This document shows, piece after piece, positions 18,609-27,014 of a stretch of 64,000 nt of DNA. The notes under the pieces are model-generated. The model worked only from the letters and a program-made list of their open reading frames with translations. It was not told the origin of the DNA and searched no databases. The first letter of the stretch is position 1, and every line of letters begins with the position of its first letter. Origin of the DNA: an uncultured Dokdonia sp. (lineage in GTDB: Bacteria; Bacteroidota; Bacteroidia; Flavobacteriales; Flavobacteriaceae); assembly GCF_947492535.1 (NCBI RefSeq), contig NZ_CANLNH010000012.1, forward strand, positions 62,001-126,000. Reading direction: 5' to 3'. The translations under genes and the position numbers were made by a program.

Positions 18609-18639
18609 GATGTATTTTTTTGAAAAAATAAGAAATAAT

Positions 18640-18690
18640 TTTAACTACGCAAAAAGATTGCGCAATACATTGAAATATTTGCCCTGTAAT
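18640..18690 (+). promoter_or_regulatory. palindromic operator and promoter of the TROVE/Y-RNA unit
   Basis: Operator TACGCAA-AAAGA-TTGCGCA (18646-18664), then 11 nt, then the -7 element TATTTG (18676-18681). It lies between the divergent WYL and TROVE genes. The same operator and the same 11-nt spacing recur at 22881, 25536 and 48963. Confidence 0.75.
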
Positions 18691-18712
18691 TAACAACAAA
18701 ATACAAGAAACA

Positions 18713-20236
18713 ATGAAATTTAATGTATTTACAAAGACAAAGAAACAAGTAAAAAACTACGAAGGAGCAAAAGCATATAGACTTACTCCTAAAATGGAAC
18801 TGTACACAGCTGTTGTTAATTCTACCTTAGAAAAGACAAGCTATGAAAAAGGACAGGACAGATTACAAAGAATCATTGATTTAGTTCAGAAGAATGATCC
18901 TTACTTTGTAGCACAACTGGCTGTTTATGCACGTCAAAAAATGTATTTACGATCTATTCCTATTGTATTAGCAGTAGAATTATCTAAAATACATAGTGGA
19001 GATAATCTAGTGAGTAGAACAGTAAATGGAGTGATCCAACGTGCTGACGAAATCACTGAGTTACTAGCCTACTACCAAGTAGCTAATCAAAGAACAGGCA
19101 CTAAAAAGTTGAATAAACTTTCTAAGCAAGTTCAAAAAGGGATTGTGATGGCATTAAATAAGTTTGATGCCTACCAGTTTGCAAAGTATAATAGACAAAC
19201 GGAAGTGACATTTAAAGATGCTATCTTCTTAACACACCCAAAGGCAAAAGACGATGCACAACAAGCAATTTTTAATCATGTTATTCAAGGTACACTAGAA
19301 GCACCGTATACATGGGAAGTAGAACTATCAAAACTAGGGCAACAATCCTTTAAAAATGCAAAAGAAAAGCAAAAAGCATTTACAACGCAATGGGAAGCTT
19401 TAATTGATAGTAAGAAGTTAGGGTATATGGCATTAATGCGTAACCTAAGAAATATTTTACAAGCAGATGTAAGTGCAGTGCATATTAGTAAAATAGCAGA
19501 TACACTTACAGATCCATATCATGTAAAAAGGTCAAAACAATTTCCTTTTCGTTTTATGGCGGCATATCAAGAATTAATGAGTATTAAATCCTCATATACA
19601 CCTTACGTATTAGATGCGCTAGAAACAGCCATTAAATTAAGTGTAGAAAATATAAAAGGATTTGAACTAGATACTAAAGTTGTGATTGCTTGTGATGTAT
19701 CAGGATCGATGATGCAATCTATTTCTAAAAATAGCAAGATTCAAGCCTATGATATTGGTCTTGTATTGGGAATGCTATTACAACACAAAAGTGATAATAT
19801 CATTACAGGTCTTTTTGGAGATCGATGGAAGCGATACATTTTACCAAAAGGGGATGTATTATCCAATGTGATGAAGCTTAAAAAGATTGAAGGTGAAGTT
19901 GGCTACTCTACAAATGGTTATAAAGTAATTCAAGATTTGAATTCAAGAAAACGAATTGTAGATAAGGTGATGATTTTTACCGATTGTCAATTATGGAATA
20001 GCGGTCATTACAATTCAGATGCACATATTGCCACTGAATGGAAGCAATACAAACGTATCGCTCCTAATGCCAAACTATACATTTTTGATCTAATGGGATA
20101 CAAAAACGCACCACTTAACATCACACATGATGATGTACACTTAATTGGTGGTTGGAGTGATAAAACTTTTGAAGTACTAGATGCTATCGAAAATGGAGCT
20201 TCAGCAATCCAGCATATACAGGAGCAATCCTTATAA
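18713..20236 (+). CDS. rsr: TROVE-domain protein, bacterial Ro60 (Rsr)
   Basis: A 507-aa orthologue of the Ro60 autoantigen. The TROVE module (about 15-315) forms the HEAT-like ring that holds misfolded RNA ends and Y RNAs. The vWA domain (about 320-500) has a complete MIDAS start DVSGSM at 328-333 and MIFTDCQLWN later. Bacterial Rsr works with Y RNAs and PNPase in RNA quality control. Nine Y-RNA-like genes follow immediately downstream on the same strand, which is exactly the expected genomic partner arrangement. Confidence 0.93.
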   Translation: MKFNVFTKTKKQVKNYEGAKAYRLTPKMELYTAVVNSTLEKTSYEKGQDRLQRIIDLVQKNDPYFVAQLAVYARQKMYLRSIPIVLAVELSKIHSGDNLVSRTVNGVIQRADEITELLAYYQVANQRTGTKKLNKLSKQVQKGIVMALNKFDAYQFAKYNRQTEVTFKDAIFLTHPKAKDDAQQAIFNHVIQGTLEAPYTWEVELSKLGQQSFKNAKEKQKAFTTQWEALIDSKKLGYMALMRNLRNILQADVSAVHISKIADTLTDPYHVKRSKQFPFRFMAAYQELMSIKSSYTPYVLDALETAIKLSVENIKGFELDTKVVIACDVSGSMMQSISKNSKIQAYDIGLVLGMLLQHKSDNIITGLFGDRWKRYILPKGDVLSNVMKLKKIEGEVGYSTNGYKVIQDLNSRKRIVDKVMIFTDCQLWNSGHYNSDAHIATEWKQYKRIAPNAKLYIFDLMGYKNAPLNITHDDVHLIGGWSDKTFEVLDAIENGASAIQHIQEQSL

Positions 20237-20243
20237 TAATGAT

Positions 20244-20273
20244 AAGCTCACATCTAAAATGGGTGTGAGCTTT
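20244..20273 (+). terminator. hairpin after rsr
   Basis: AAGCTCACA / TGTGAGCTT stem with an 11-nt loop, 8 bp after the TROVE stop codon. The T run is poor, so it may be a processing site or a partial terminator separating rsr from the Y-RNA array. Confidence 0.55.
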
Positions 20274-20301
20274 CACAAAAGTTCTTTGACAAAAATATTA
20301 A

Positions 20302-20524
20302 AAACAAGTGCCGTAAAAAAGGTTACTTCGTAACTATAACGATCCTAAGGTAGAGTAACACAGGTGACTGTGCTAGCGAAGTCGGATTAAAAACCGACAG
20401 GGTGAAAAGTATGTTTTATACATACGTAAGTCTCTCTGAGATGTCAAATCACCGGTTCACTGTCCTATGGGATAAGAACGACGCTCATGTATGAGCATCG
20501 CCTTTTTTGCTTTTCGCCTTGTTT
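20302..20524 (+). ncRNA. Y-RNA-like unit U0 with 23S rRNA helix 69-71 mimic
   Basis: Closing stem AAACAAG (20302-20308) / CTTGTTT (20518-20524), next to a U-G/C-G step and a bulged C, then the array motif GCCGTA-N8-TACTTCG. From 20329 to 20353 the sequence matches the universally conserved 23S rRNA H69-H70 strand at 24 of 25 positions (CGTAACTATAACG then ATCCTAAGGTAG). After a 20-nt hairpin insertion, TAGCGAA (20374) and the H71-like GTCGG...CCGAC (20381-20398) continue the 23S order. The rest (20399-20515) is structured and not identified; it includes a GCTCAT/ATGAGC hairpin. Confidence 0.75.
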
Positions 20525-20536
20525 ATTTTAAAATCT

Positions 20537-20700
20537 ATAAAGTAAGTGTCGTAGATAAGTATTACTTCGTTTCATCTAATATCAGGGTCGTAGGTTCGAT
20601 TCCTACCTTCCTCACTAAAAAACATACTATTTTTGGGGAAGTAGCTCAGTTGGTTAGAGCATGATACCTAACACACTTCTCGCCAGTAACCTTACTTTAT
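20537..20700 (+). ncRNA. Y-RNA-like unit U1 with permuted tRNA mimic
   Basis: Closing stem ATAAAGTAAG / CTTACTTTAT (10 bp, perfect) with bulged C, and motif GTCGTA-N9-TACTTCG. Inside, in permuted order: T arm GTAGG-TTCGATT-CCTAC, 3' acceptor CTTCCTC (20607-20613), a 21-nt linker, 5' acceptor GGGGAAG (20635-20641) and D arm GCTC...GAGC. The acceptor strands pair 7/7 with one G-U. No anticodon arm: its place is taken by the Y stem. Confidence 0.8.
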
Positions 20701-20727
20701 TAAAAACATATATTTACTATTAGGAAA

Positions 20728-20861
20728 CTAAAGTGACGTAAATTACGTGATACTTCGCAGGTTCGACTCCTAATCTCTCCACTAGTTTCAACACAACAAT
20801 ACCATGGGGATATTATGCTCAATTTGGTGAGCAAGATTCACTAGTTGCCTTTTTCCTTTAG
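20728..20861 (+). ncRNA. Y-RNA-like unit U2 with permuted tRNA mimic
   Basis: Closing stem CTAAAG / CTTTAG with motif GACGTA-N10-TACTTCG. T-arm-like GCAGG-TTCGACT-CCTAA overlaps the end of the motif. The 3' acceptor TCTCTCC (20774-20780) pairs with 5' acceptor GGGGATA (20806-20812) at 6 of 7 positions. A D-like arm TGCTC...GAGCA follows. This is a weaker copy than U1, U3 and U5. Confidence 0.7.
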
Positions 20862-20890
20862 GTTCTAAATAGTAAAACAAATAATAGTAC

Positions 20891-21070
20891 AAATAAGTGC
20901 CGTAAATTAAAGATACTTCGCACTTCTAATACCGTGGTTGTGGGCCTGCCTGCCGGCAAAGGCAGGTTCGAGTCCCATCACTCTCACTATAAAGATTAAT
21001 ATACAAATGAGAGTGTAGCTCAAGATGGATAGAGCACGTAAAACTACTTTGATTGCCTTTTGCCTTGTTT
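20891..21070 (+). ncRNA. Y-RNA-like unit U3 with permuted tRNA mimic and T-loop insertion
   Basis: Closing stem AAATAAG / CTTGTTT, bulged C, motif GCCGTA-N9-TACTTCG. T-stem GTGGG/CCCAT is separated from its loop TTCGAGT by a 22-nt GC-rich palindrome (20945-20966), the same insertion point as in tRNA-Lys and tRNA-Gly at 36 kb. The 3' acceptor CACTCTC (20979-20985) pairs perfectly with 5' acceptor GAGAGTG (21009-21015), then TA and D arm GCTC...GAGC. Confidence 0.8.
20945..20966. repeat. GC-rich palindrome in T-loop of unit U3
   Basis: CCTGCCTGCC...AAAGGCAGG, 22 nt. It is identical to the reverse complement of 8827-8848 and inserted between the 5' T-stem strand and TTCGA. Confidence 0.85.
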
Positions 21071-21087
21071 ATTACTATAAAATTAAA

Positions 21088-21223
21088 AAAAGAGTGTCGT
21101 AAAAGAATGATACTTCGTATGAATACTGGAAACACAGGTGTGACTCCTGTCCTTAGAAATGAGGTCGTCTAGGATAACATAGGACGCCAGAGAAAAGCCA
21201 TTCTTTGTATTATTACCTCTTTT
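21088..21223 (+). ncRNA. Y-RNA-like unit U4 with permuted tRNA mimic
   Basis: Closing stem AAAAGAG / CTCTTTT with bulged C and motif GTCGTA-N9-TACTTCG. T arm ACAGG-TGTGACT-CCTGT has an atypical loop. The acceptor is reduced to CCTTA / TGAGG, directly closed by a GAAA tetraloop, which makes a continuous permuted hairpin. D arm CGTC...GACG follows. Confidence 0.75.
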
Positions 21224-21241
21224 AATTCTAAAATAATAAAA

Positions 21242-21400
21242 AAGTAAGCGCCGTAGATAAAAGTTACTTCGCACTCAGGATGCCGTGGTTGTAGGTTCGA
21301 GTCCTACCACTCCTTCTAAAAAACAGATAACAAGAAAAGGAGTGTAGCTCAAAGAGGTAGAGCACGATTATAATTTCTTTTATTGCTCATTGCCTTACTT
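21242..21400 (+). ncRNA. Y-RNA-like unit U5 with permuted tRNA mimic
   Basis: Closing stem AAGTAAG / CTTACTT. Here the usual U-R step is C-G, a compensatory change that supports the stem. Motif GCCGTA-N9-TACTTCG. T arm GTAGG-TTCGAGT-CCTAC; 3' acceptor CACTCCT (21308-21314) pairs perfectly with 5' acceptor AGGAGTG (21338-21344); D arm GCTC...GAGC. Confidence 0.8.
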
Positions 21401-21419
21401 ATATTTAAAATATACTCAA

Positions 21420-21491
21420 AAAAGAGTGTCGTAGAAAAGTGTTACTTCGTATTCAAAACAAAAATTCACTTTTCAATTTGTTACCTCTTTT
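21420..21491 (+). ncRNA. Y-RNA-like unit U6, minimal form without tRNA mimic
   Basis: Closing stem AAAAGAG / CTCTTTT with bulged C and motif GTCGTA-N9-TACTTCG, but only 72 nt long. No T arm or acceptor is present. AAAAGTG/CACTTTT inside can extend the stem. It is a bare Y module. Confidence 0.7.
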
Positions 21492-21495
21492 CTAA

Positions 21496-21590
21496 AAGAA
21501 TGTGTCGTTAGTATAATCATACTTCGTTCATAGGCTGATTTTGTTCGGGTTCGAATCCCGCATAAGGATTATATGATCGTTACCATTCTT
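21496..21590 (+). ncRNA. Y-RNA-like unit U7, reduced
   Basis: Closing stem AAGAATG / CATTCTT with bulged C and motif GTCGTT-N10-TACTTCG. A T arm CGGG-TTCGAAT-CCCG is present, followed by only a short CATA/TATG hairpin in the acceptor position. Confidence 0.7.
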
Positions 21591-21599
21591 AATATTATA

Positions 21600-21740
21600 A
21601 AAAAACAGTAATGCCGTAGTTATAAAATACTTCGTCACCAAAAACGATGGGAGGATTAGTTCTTAGAAACTAAACTGGGTTCGATTCCCAGCAGGACAAG
21701 CCCAATTTACTTTTATTACAATTTTTGCTTACTGTTTTTT
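21600..21740 (+). ncRNA. Y-RNA-like unit U8, last of the array
   Basis: Closing stem AAAAAACAGTAA / TTACTGTTTTTT (12 bp, perfect) with a bulged C. The 3' strand ends in six T, so this stem probably doubles as the terminator of the array. Motif GCCGTA-N9-TACTTCG; T arm CTGGG-TTCGATT-CCCAG. A TTAGTT/AACTAA hairpin precedes the T arm; the acceptor is unclear. Confidence 0.72.
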
Positions 21741-21886
21741 CTATATATGCTTTAACGCTTCATTCTCCCTACGGTAGTGAACCTGCCTCCCAGCAGTCAG
21801 ATCTCATAAGTTCGCTTTCGCGAAAGCGTATAAAACCTCATTTAAATTCATTTATTATTACCTTTATTTTAAATTCATGTAATTAA

Positions 21887-22441
21887 ATGGGCATTAACAT
21901 CACGGCTATTTTTCCTATATCTCAATTTGGCAAACGATTTGATAAAATCATTGATAAAATTGAAAATCAAGAATATCCATCTATACAGGCATATTATCAA
22001 ACAACACTTGAAGAAGGTTTTCCTGATTTAGGAAATCATAAACCTCAATGGTATCTAAATGACGAAAAAGTAACTCAAAGACCTCAGCTACCTAATCTTC
22101 ATGCTGAGCTTAGTTTACCAGAAGGGCTTGTAATAAGGTTTAGAGATAATGGCTTTGAAATATGGAGTGTCATCAGAGCATTTATAGCTATAAAACATCA
22201 TCCGAAAGTGGCACAAAAATTAGTAGCCATTTACAAAGAAATTGGACGTGATGTTCAAATAAATGAATGTTTGGTCATGGGGGATTGGAATCCTATATAT
22301 CTCTCTTTTAGGAAAGGAAATCCATACAAATTAATAGCGTTAAAAGATCCACGTAAAAATTCTTTAGAAGATATTTATATTGAAGACACTGACTCTTATG
22401 ATATCATAGGACATTATTTAGTAAAGATATCTGAGATATAA
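21887..22441 (+). CDS. hypothetical protein (184 aa)
   Basis: I do not recognise this protein. It is soluble, with aromatic- and charge-rich segments such as GNHKPQWYLNDEKV and FRKGNPYKLIALKDPR and no signal peptide or obvious catalytic motif. It is the first protein gene after the Y-RNA array, 146 bp beyond the last unit, and is followed by the S24/S26-like gene. Context suggests an accessory role in the TROVE/Y-RNA unit, but this is inference. Confidence 0.6.
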   Translation: MGINITAIFPISQFGKRFDKIIDKIENQEYPSIQAYYQTTLEEGFPDLGNHKPQWYLNDEKVTQRPQLPNLHAELSLPEGLVIRFRDNGFEIWSVIRAFIAIKHHPKVAQKLVAIYKEIGRDVQINECLVMGDWNPIYLSFRKGNPYKLIALKDPRKNSLEDIYIEDTDSYDIIGHYLVKISEI

Positions 22442-22541
22442 CTTATATTTGTTGCTATAATTGTTCTTTGAAAAACCATACTCCATAGTTTTTGAATTAT
22501 ACCTAAATAGGTATTCAAGTTTAATTTAAATACTATAAAAA

Positions 22542-22838
22542 ATGAATTGGAAAATTCAAGAGCTATTGAATGGGGAGACCATTGTCTCCAAAGAACCCGG
22601 TAATTCTATGTTACCTATCTTAAAATCAAAACAACCCGTTGTTCTTCAACCCGTCACATGGGAAGATTGCGAACCAGGAGATATTGTGTTTTGTAAAGTA
22701 AGAGGCAACTGTTTTACACACCTTGTCAAAGGAAAGAATGTAAAACGAGGATTACAGATCGGTAACAACCGAGGTCATATTAACGGATGGACCAAAAATG
22801 TATATGGCAAAGTAATAGAGATATTACCTGTGTCATAA
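22542..22838 (+). CDS. small S24/S26 peptidase-like protein
   Basis: A 98-aa protein with the core of LexA/signal-peptidase-like folds: nucleophile motif GNSMLPIL (Ser followed by Met), the strand EPGDIVFCKVRGN, and a FTHLV segment where S26B enzymes carry their catalytic His and S24 proteins carry Lys. There is no DNA-binding domain or membrane anchor, so it is a stand-alone protease-like domain. Similar small proteins occur near defence and stress loci. A strong terminator follows directly. Confidence 0.65.
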   Translation: MNWKIQELLNGETIVSKEPGNSMLPILKSKQPVVLQPVTWEDCEPGDIVFCKVRGNCFTHLVKGKNVKRGLQIGNNRGHINGWTKNVYGKVIEILPVS

Positions 22839-22842
22839 GTGT

Positions 22843-22864
22843 AGCGCTCAATAGCGCTTTTTTT
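22843..22864 (+). terminator. intrinsic terminator
   Basis: AGCGCT-CAAT-AGCGCT followed by eight T, right after the S24/S26-like gene and before the next island promoter. Confidence 0.85.
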
Positions 22865-22879
22865 CTGTCTTTATTTATA

Positions 22880-22921
22880 GTACGCAAAACCATTGCGTAC
22901 TACTATTTCATATTTGTACTA
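22880..22921 (+). promoter_or_regulatory. palindromic operator and promoter of the tRNA-like RNA / RlaP unit
   Basis: Perfect palindrome GTACGCAA-AACCA-TTGCGTAC (22880-22900). The -7 element TATTTG begins 11 nt after the core half-site TTGCGTA. Matches the operators at 18646, 25536 and 48963. Confidence 0.78.
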
Positions 22922-22932
22922 TAAATAACAAA

Positions 22933-23138
22933 CCCTCTTTAGCATAAAGGGAAGTGCTGTGGTAAAAGATTTTGATTCGTAACCACGGAGTGATTGGATG
23001 ATGTCGTTAGTGATACGCTCGCTAATGAATAGATTTTGCAGAAGCACCGAAATGAACAGGATTCAAAGTAGGGAAGCGCATTTAGAGCCAATCTGTTCGC
23101 AAATCGCGAAAGTCCCAGTTCGAATCTGGGAAGAGGGA
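22933..23138 (+). ncRNA. 206-nt tRNA-like RNA with expanded variable region
   Basis: Ends pair as a tRNA acceptor: CCCTCTT (22933-22939) with AAGAGGG (23131-23137), followed by discriminator A. TA at positions 8-9, a D arm GCAT-N8-GTGC with GGG in the loop, and T arm CCCAG-TTCGAAT-CTGGG directly before the 3' acceptor are all canonical. The anticodon-arm region GTGGT...ACCAC has an 18-nt loop, and about 125 nt fill the variable region, closed by GATTGG/CCAATC and containing GTCGTTAGT...TACGCTCG, which resembles the Y-unit motif. It is the 5' leader of the first RlaP gene. Not permuted, unlike the array units. Confidence 0.75.
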
Positions 23139-23154
23139 CTAAAAAGAAATAACA

Positions 23155-23892
23155 ATGAAAACAAGACTTACACATATAGAAAAAGATCGCAATGTCAAGA
23201 TACTATTCGCATGCGAATCAGGCAGTAGAGCCTGGGGATTTGCTTCTCCAGACAGTGACTATGACGTACGATTCTTATACACAAAACCACTCCCTTGGTA
23301 TCTCTCTATCTCAGACAAACGAGATACGATAGACATCATGGATGGTGACTTTGATGCCGTAGGATGGGAACTTCGCAAGAGTTTACTCCTACTTAAAAAA
23401 TCCAATGTTCCTGCAGTAGAACACCTCTTCTCTCCTATTATTTATAAAGGCAATGAAGAACTATTGACAGAACTACGTGGCATCGCAACAGACTGTTTCT
23501 CTCCTATTGCTTCCATGTTTCATTACCTCAGTATGAGTAAGAAATATGAAGAAAAAATAACAGCAGACACAGTGAAGTTGAAGAATCTTTTTTATGCCTT
23601 GCGCACTGCCATGGCAGGAAAATGGATTTTGGAATACGGGACTATGCCTCCTGTACGCTTTCGCGAAATGCTACCCTTAGTCACTACCAATATCGCAGAT
23701 GAGATAGAACATCTCATGGACATAAAATCTAAAAATGCCGAAAGTTATGTGCATAAACGACCTGAAATTGTATGCAACTTCGTTTCAGAAGTCATCGCAA
23801 CCAATGATCGATATGCAAAAACACTTGCTAACGGAAAACCAGATACAGAACGTATCAACCGCTTTCTATACAAGTGCATCACTGAAAGCTAA
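23155..23892 (+). CDS. RlaP-type nucleotidyltransferase
   Basis: A 245-aa pol-beta-fold nucleotidyltransferase of the RlaP family (RNA-ligase-associated predicted NTase). The catalytic signature is ESGSRAWGFASPDSDYDVRF (about 22-41): glycine-serine motif plus the D-x-D metal ligands. The C-terminal half is helical. RlaP genes are repeatedly linked to RtcB and Rnl ligases and are thought to act on RNA ends. The ATG lies 17 nt after the tRNA-like RNA. A second RlaP paralogue lies 573 bp downstream. Confidence 0.85.
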   Translation: MKTRLTHIEKDRNVKILFACESGSRAWGFASPDSDYDVRFLYTKPLPWYLSISDKRDTIDIMDGDFDAVGWELRKSLLLLKKSNVPAVEHLFSPIIYKGNEELLTELRGIATDCFSPIASMFHYLSMSKKYEEKITADTVKLKNLFYALRTAMAGKWILEYGTMPPVRFREMLPLVTTNIADEIEHLMDIKSKNAESYVHKRPEIVCNFVSEVIATNDRYAKTLANGKPDTERINRFLYKCITES

Positions 23893-24126
23893 AATCTTAG
23901 ACGAGGCTTGTTGGAAGACATAAAGAAATTACCATTGTTTAAATAACAATTTAAGTATGTCATTCTGAATTTATTTCAGAATCTCATTACGCTTATTGCT
24001 ATTACAGTGAGAAAATTACACCTCCTTCCACAAGCTTAGTCTAAATCACTCTTTTCTTCCCTCCTAATAAGGCTTGTGCTGAGCTTGTCGAAGTAAGGGA
24101 TTGAGGGAGGTGTAATTACAAGAAAA

Positions 24127-24468
24127 ATGAAAACACAAACAGGGTATAAATATCATATAGAACAAGCCCTTATAAAAAACAATTGGAAAATTATTGAAGC
24201 AACTATTTGTAATGCTAATATCTGGGAGTCAGAATACTGGATCGTAACAACAGTTCATAACCCAGAAATCAGTTTATATTTTAGTTTTAATAAAACATGG
24301 CAATACCAATTTTCAGAAGTAACGATCTCAGATATGAATGCTTCTGAATATACACGTATTACCTCTTTATATTTATCTAGAGGAAGATTCAGTAAAGGGT
24401 TACAGAAATGTATAACCGATCTTACTACCTTTAGAAATACAGTAACACATCAAAAAGTAATAGCATGA
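24127..24468 (+). CDS. hypothetical protein (113 aa)
   Basis: I do not recognise this protein. It is a small alpha/beta protein with many aromatics (ISLYFSFNKTWQYQF). Its stop overlaps the start of the second RlaP gene as ATGA, implying coupled translation and a shared function. The 234-bp gap upstream contains a flavobacterial GTCATTCTGAATTT palindrome and a GCTGAGCTTGTCGAAG element. Confidence 0.65.
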   Translation: MKTQTGYKYHIEQALIKNNWKIIEATICNANIWESEYWIVTTVHNPEISLYFSFNKTWQYQFSEVTISDMNASEYTRITSLYLSRGRFSKGLQKCITDLTTFRNTVTHQKVIA

Positions 24469-25529
24469 AAACAATAGCAGACCTTAAAGCATCCGATTGC
24501 ATCCTATTTGAATGCATTAGTGGCAGTAAAGCCTACGGACTGGATACAGCTACCTCGGATACCGATATCCGAGGGGTTTTCATACTTCCTAAGGAACTAT
24601 TTTATAGTATGGAGTATCTGGAGCAAATCAATGATGCAACCAATGATGTGGTATATTATGAATTGCGAAAGTTCATCTCTTTACTCTCAAAAAATAATCC
24701 AAATATTTTGGAGTTACTCAACGTGCCTGAAGATTGTGTTTTGCTAAAAGATCCCTTGTTTGATCGTATCAAAATGGACTATTTCTTGTCAAAATTGTGT
24801 AAAAACTCTTTTGCAAACTATGCCTATACACAAATCAAAAAAGCACGCGGACTCCATAAAAAAATAGTCAATCCCATGGCTAAAGAGCGTAAAACTGTAT
24901 TGGATTTTTGTTATGTAAGAGATACCAAAACTTCCATTCCTCTAAATGAATATTTGGAGGAAAATAAATTACTAGAGACGTATTGTGGTTTGGTGAAGAT
25001 TCCACATATGAAAGATTGTTACAATCTCTTTTATGGAGCAAACAAAGGCTATCAAGGTGTTGCAAGAGCAAATGCCAATGACGTATGTCTGAGTTCTGTA
25101 GAAAAAGAAGAAGTCCCTATCGCCTTACTCTATTGTAATATAGATGGATATGCTGCGTATTGTAAGAAGTATAAAGAATACTGGGATTGGGTCGCCAAAA
25201 GAAATGAAGCACGTTATGAAAATAATATAGCACATGGAAAGAATTATGATACCAAAAACATGATGCATACCTTTCGGTTATTACATATGGCCAAAGAGAT
25301 TGCACAAGATGGAATGATCCATGTACGAAGACCCGATCGTGATTTTTTGTTAGGGATTAAACAAGGGGTCTTTGAATATGATGACTTGGTTGCGAAAGCG
25401 GAAGTTTTAAAAGTGGAATTAGATATATTATATGATACTTCTGAGCTGATAGAAAAACCAGATATAGCACAAGTGGATGAATTATTGGTGAATATTAGAA
25501 GTGAGTTTTATACAAAAAATTTAAATTAA
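24465..25529 (+). CDS. RlaP-type nucleotidyltransferase, second copy
   Basis: A 354-aa protein with the same N-terminal signature as the first copy: ECISGSKAYGLDTATSDTDIRGVF (about 16-39), including the D-x-D metal ligands. The C-terminal region is longer (basic, histidine-containing LHMAKEIAQDGMIHVRRPDRDF). It is diverged from the first copy, so the two probably act on different substrates or steps. It ends 68 bp before the second RtcB gene. Confidence 0.85.
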   Translation: MKTIADLKASDCILFECISGSKAYGLDTATSDTDIRGVFILPKELFYSMEYLEQINDATNDVVYYELRKFISLLSKNNPNILELLNVPEDCVLLKDPLFDRIKMDYFLSKLCKNSFANYAYTQIKKARGLHKKIVNPMAKERKTVLDFCYVRDTKTSIPLNEYLEENKLLETYCGLVKIPHMKDCYNLFYGANKGYQGVARANANDVCLSSVEKEEVPIALLYCNIDGYAAYCKKYKEYWDWVAKRNEARYENNIAHGKNYDTKNMMHTFRLLHMAKEIAQDGMIHVRRPDRDFLLGIKQGVFEYDDLVAKAEVLKVELDILYDTSELIEKPDIAQVDELLVNIRSEFYTKNLN

Positions 25530-27004
<1,475 letters not shown>

Positions 27005-27014
27005 CAATATATCA

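Noticed and set aside
20329-20353. I-CeuI-type homing site or a fragment of an rRNA operon
   Set aside because: The sequence is close to the 23S site cut by I-CeuI, but no other rRNA sequence, intron or endonuclease gene is present, and it lies inside a Y-like unit.
20302-21740. CRISPR array
   Set aside because: The regularly spaced GYCGTA...TACTTCG repeats could suggest a CRISPR array. The repeat is short and variable, spacing runs from about 70 to 220 nt, and the intervals are tRNA-like, not spacers. There are no cas genes.
22939-23175. Antisense and sense ORFs of 76-78 codons over the tRNA-like leader
   Set aside because: They overlap the acceptor, D-arm and T-arm structure and the start of the RlaP gene; the composition is not protein-like.
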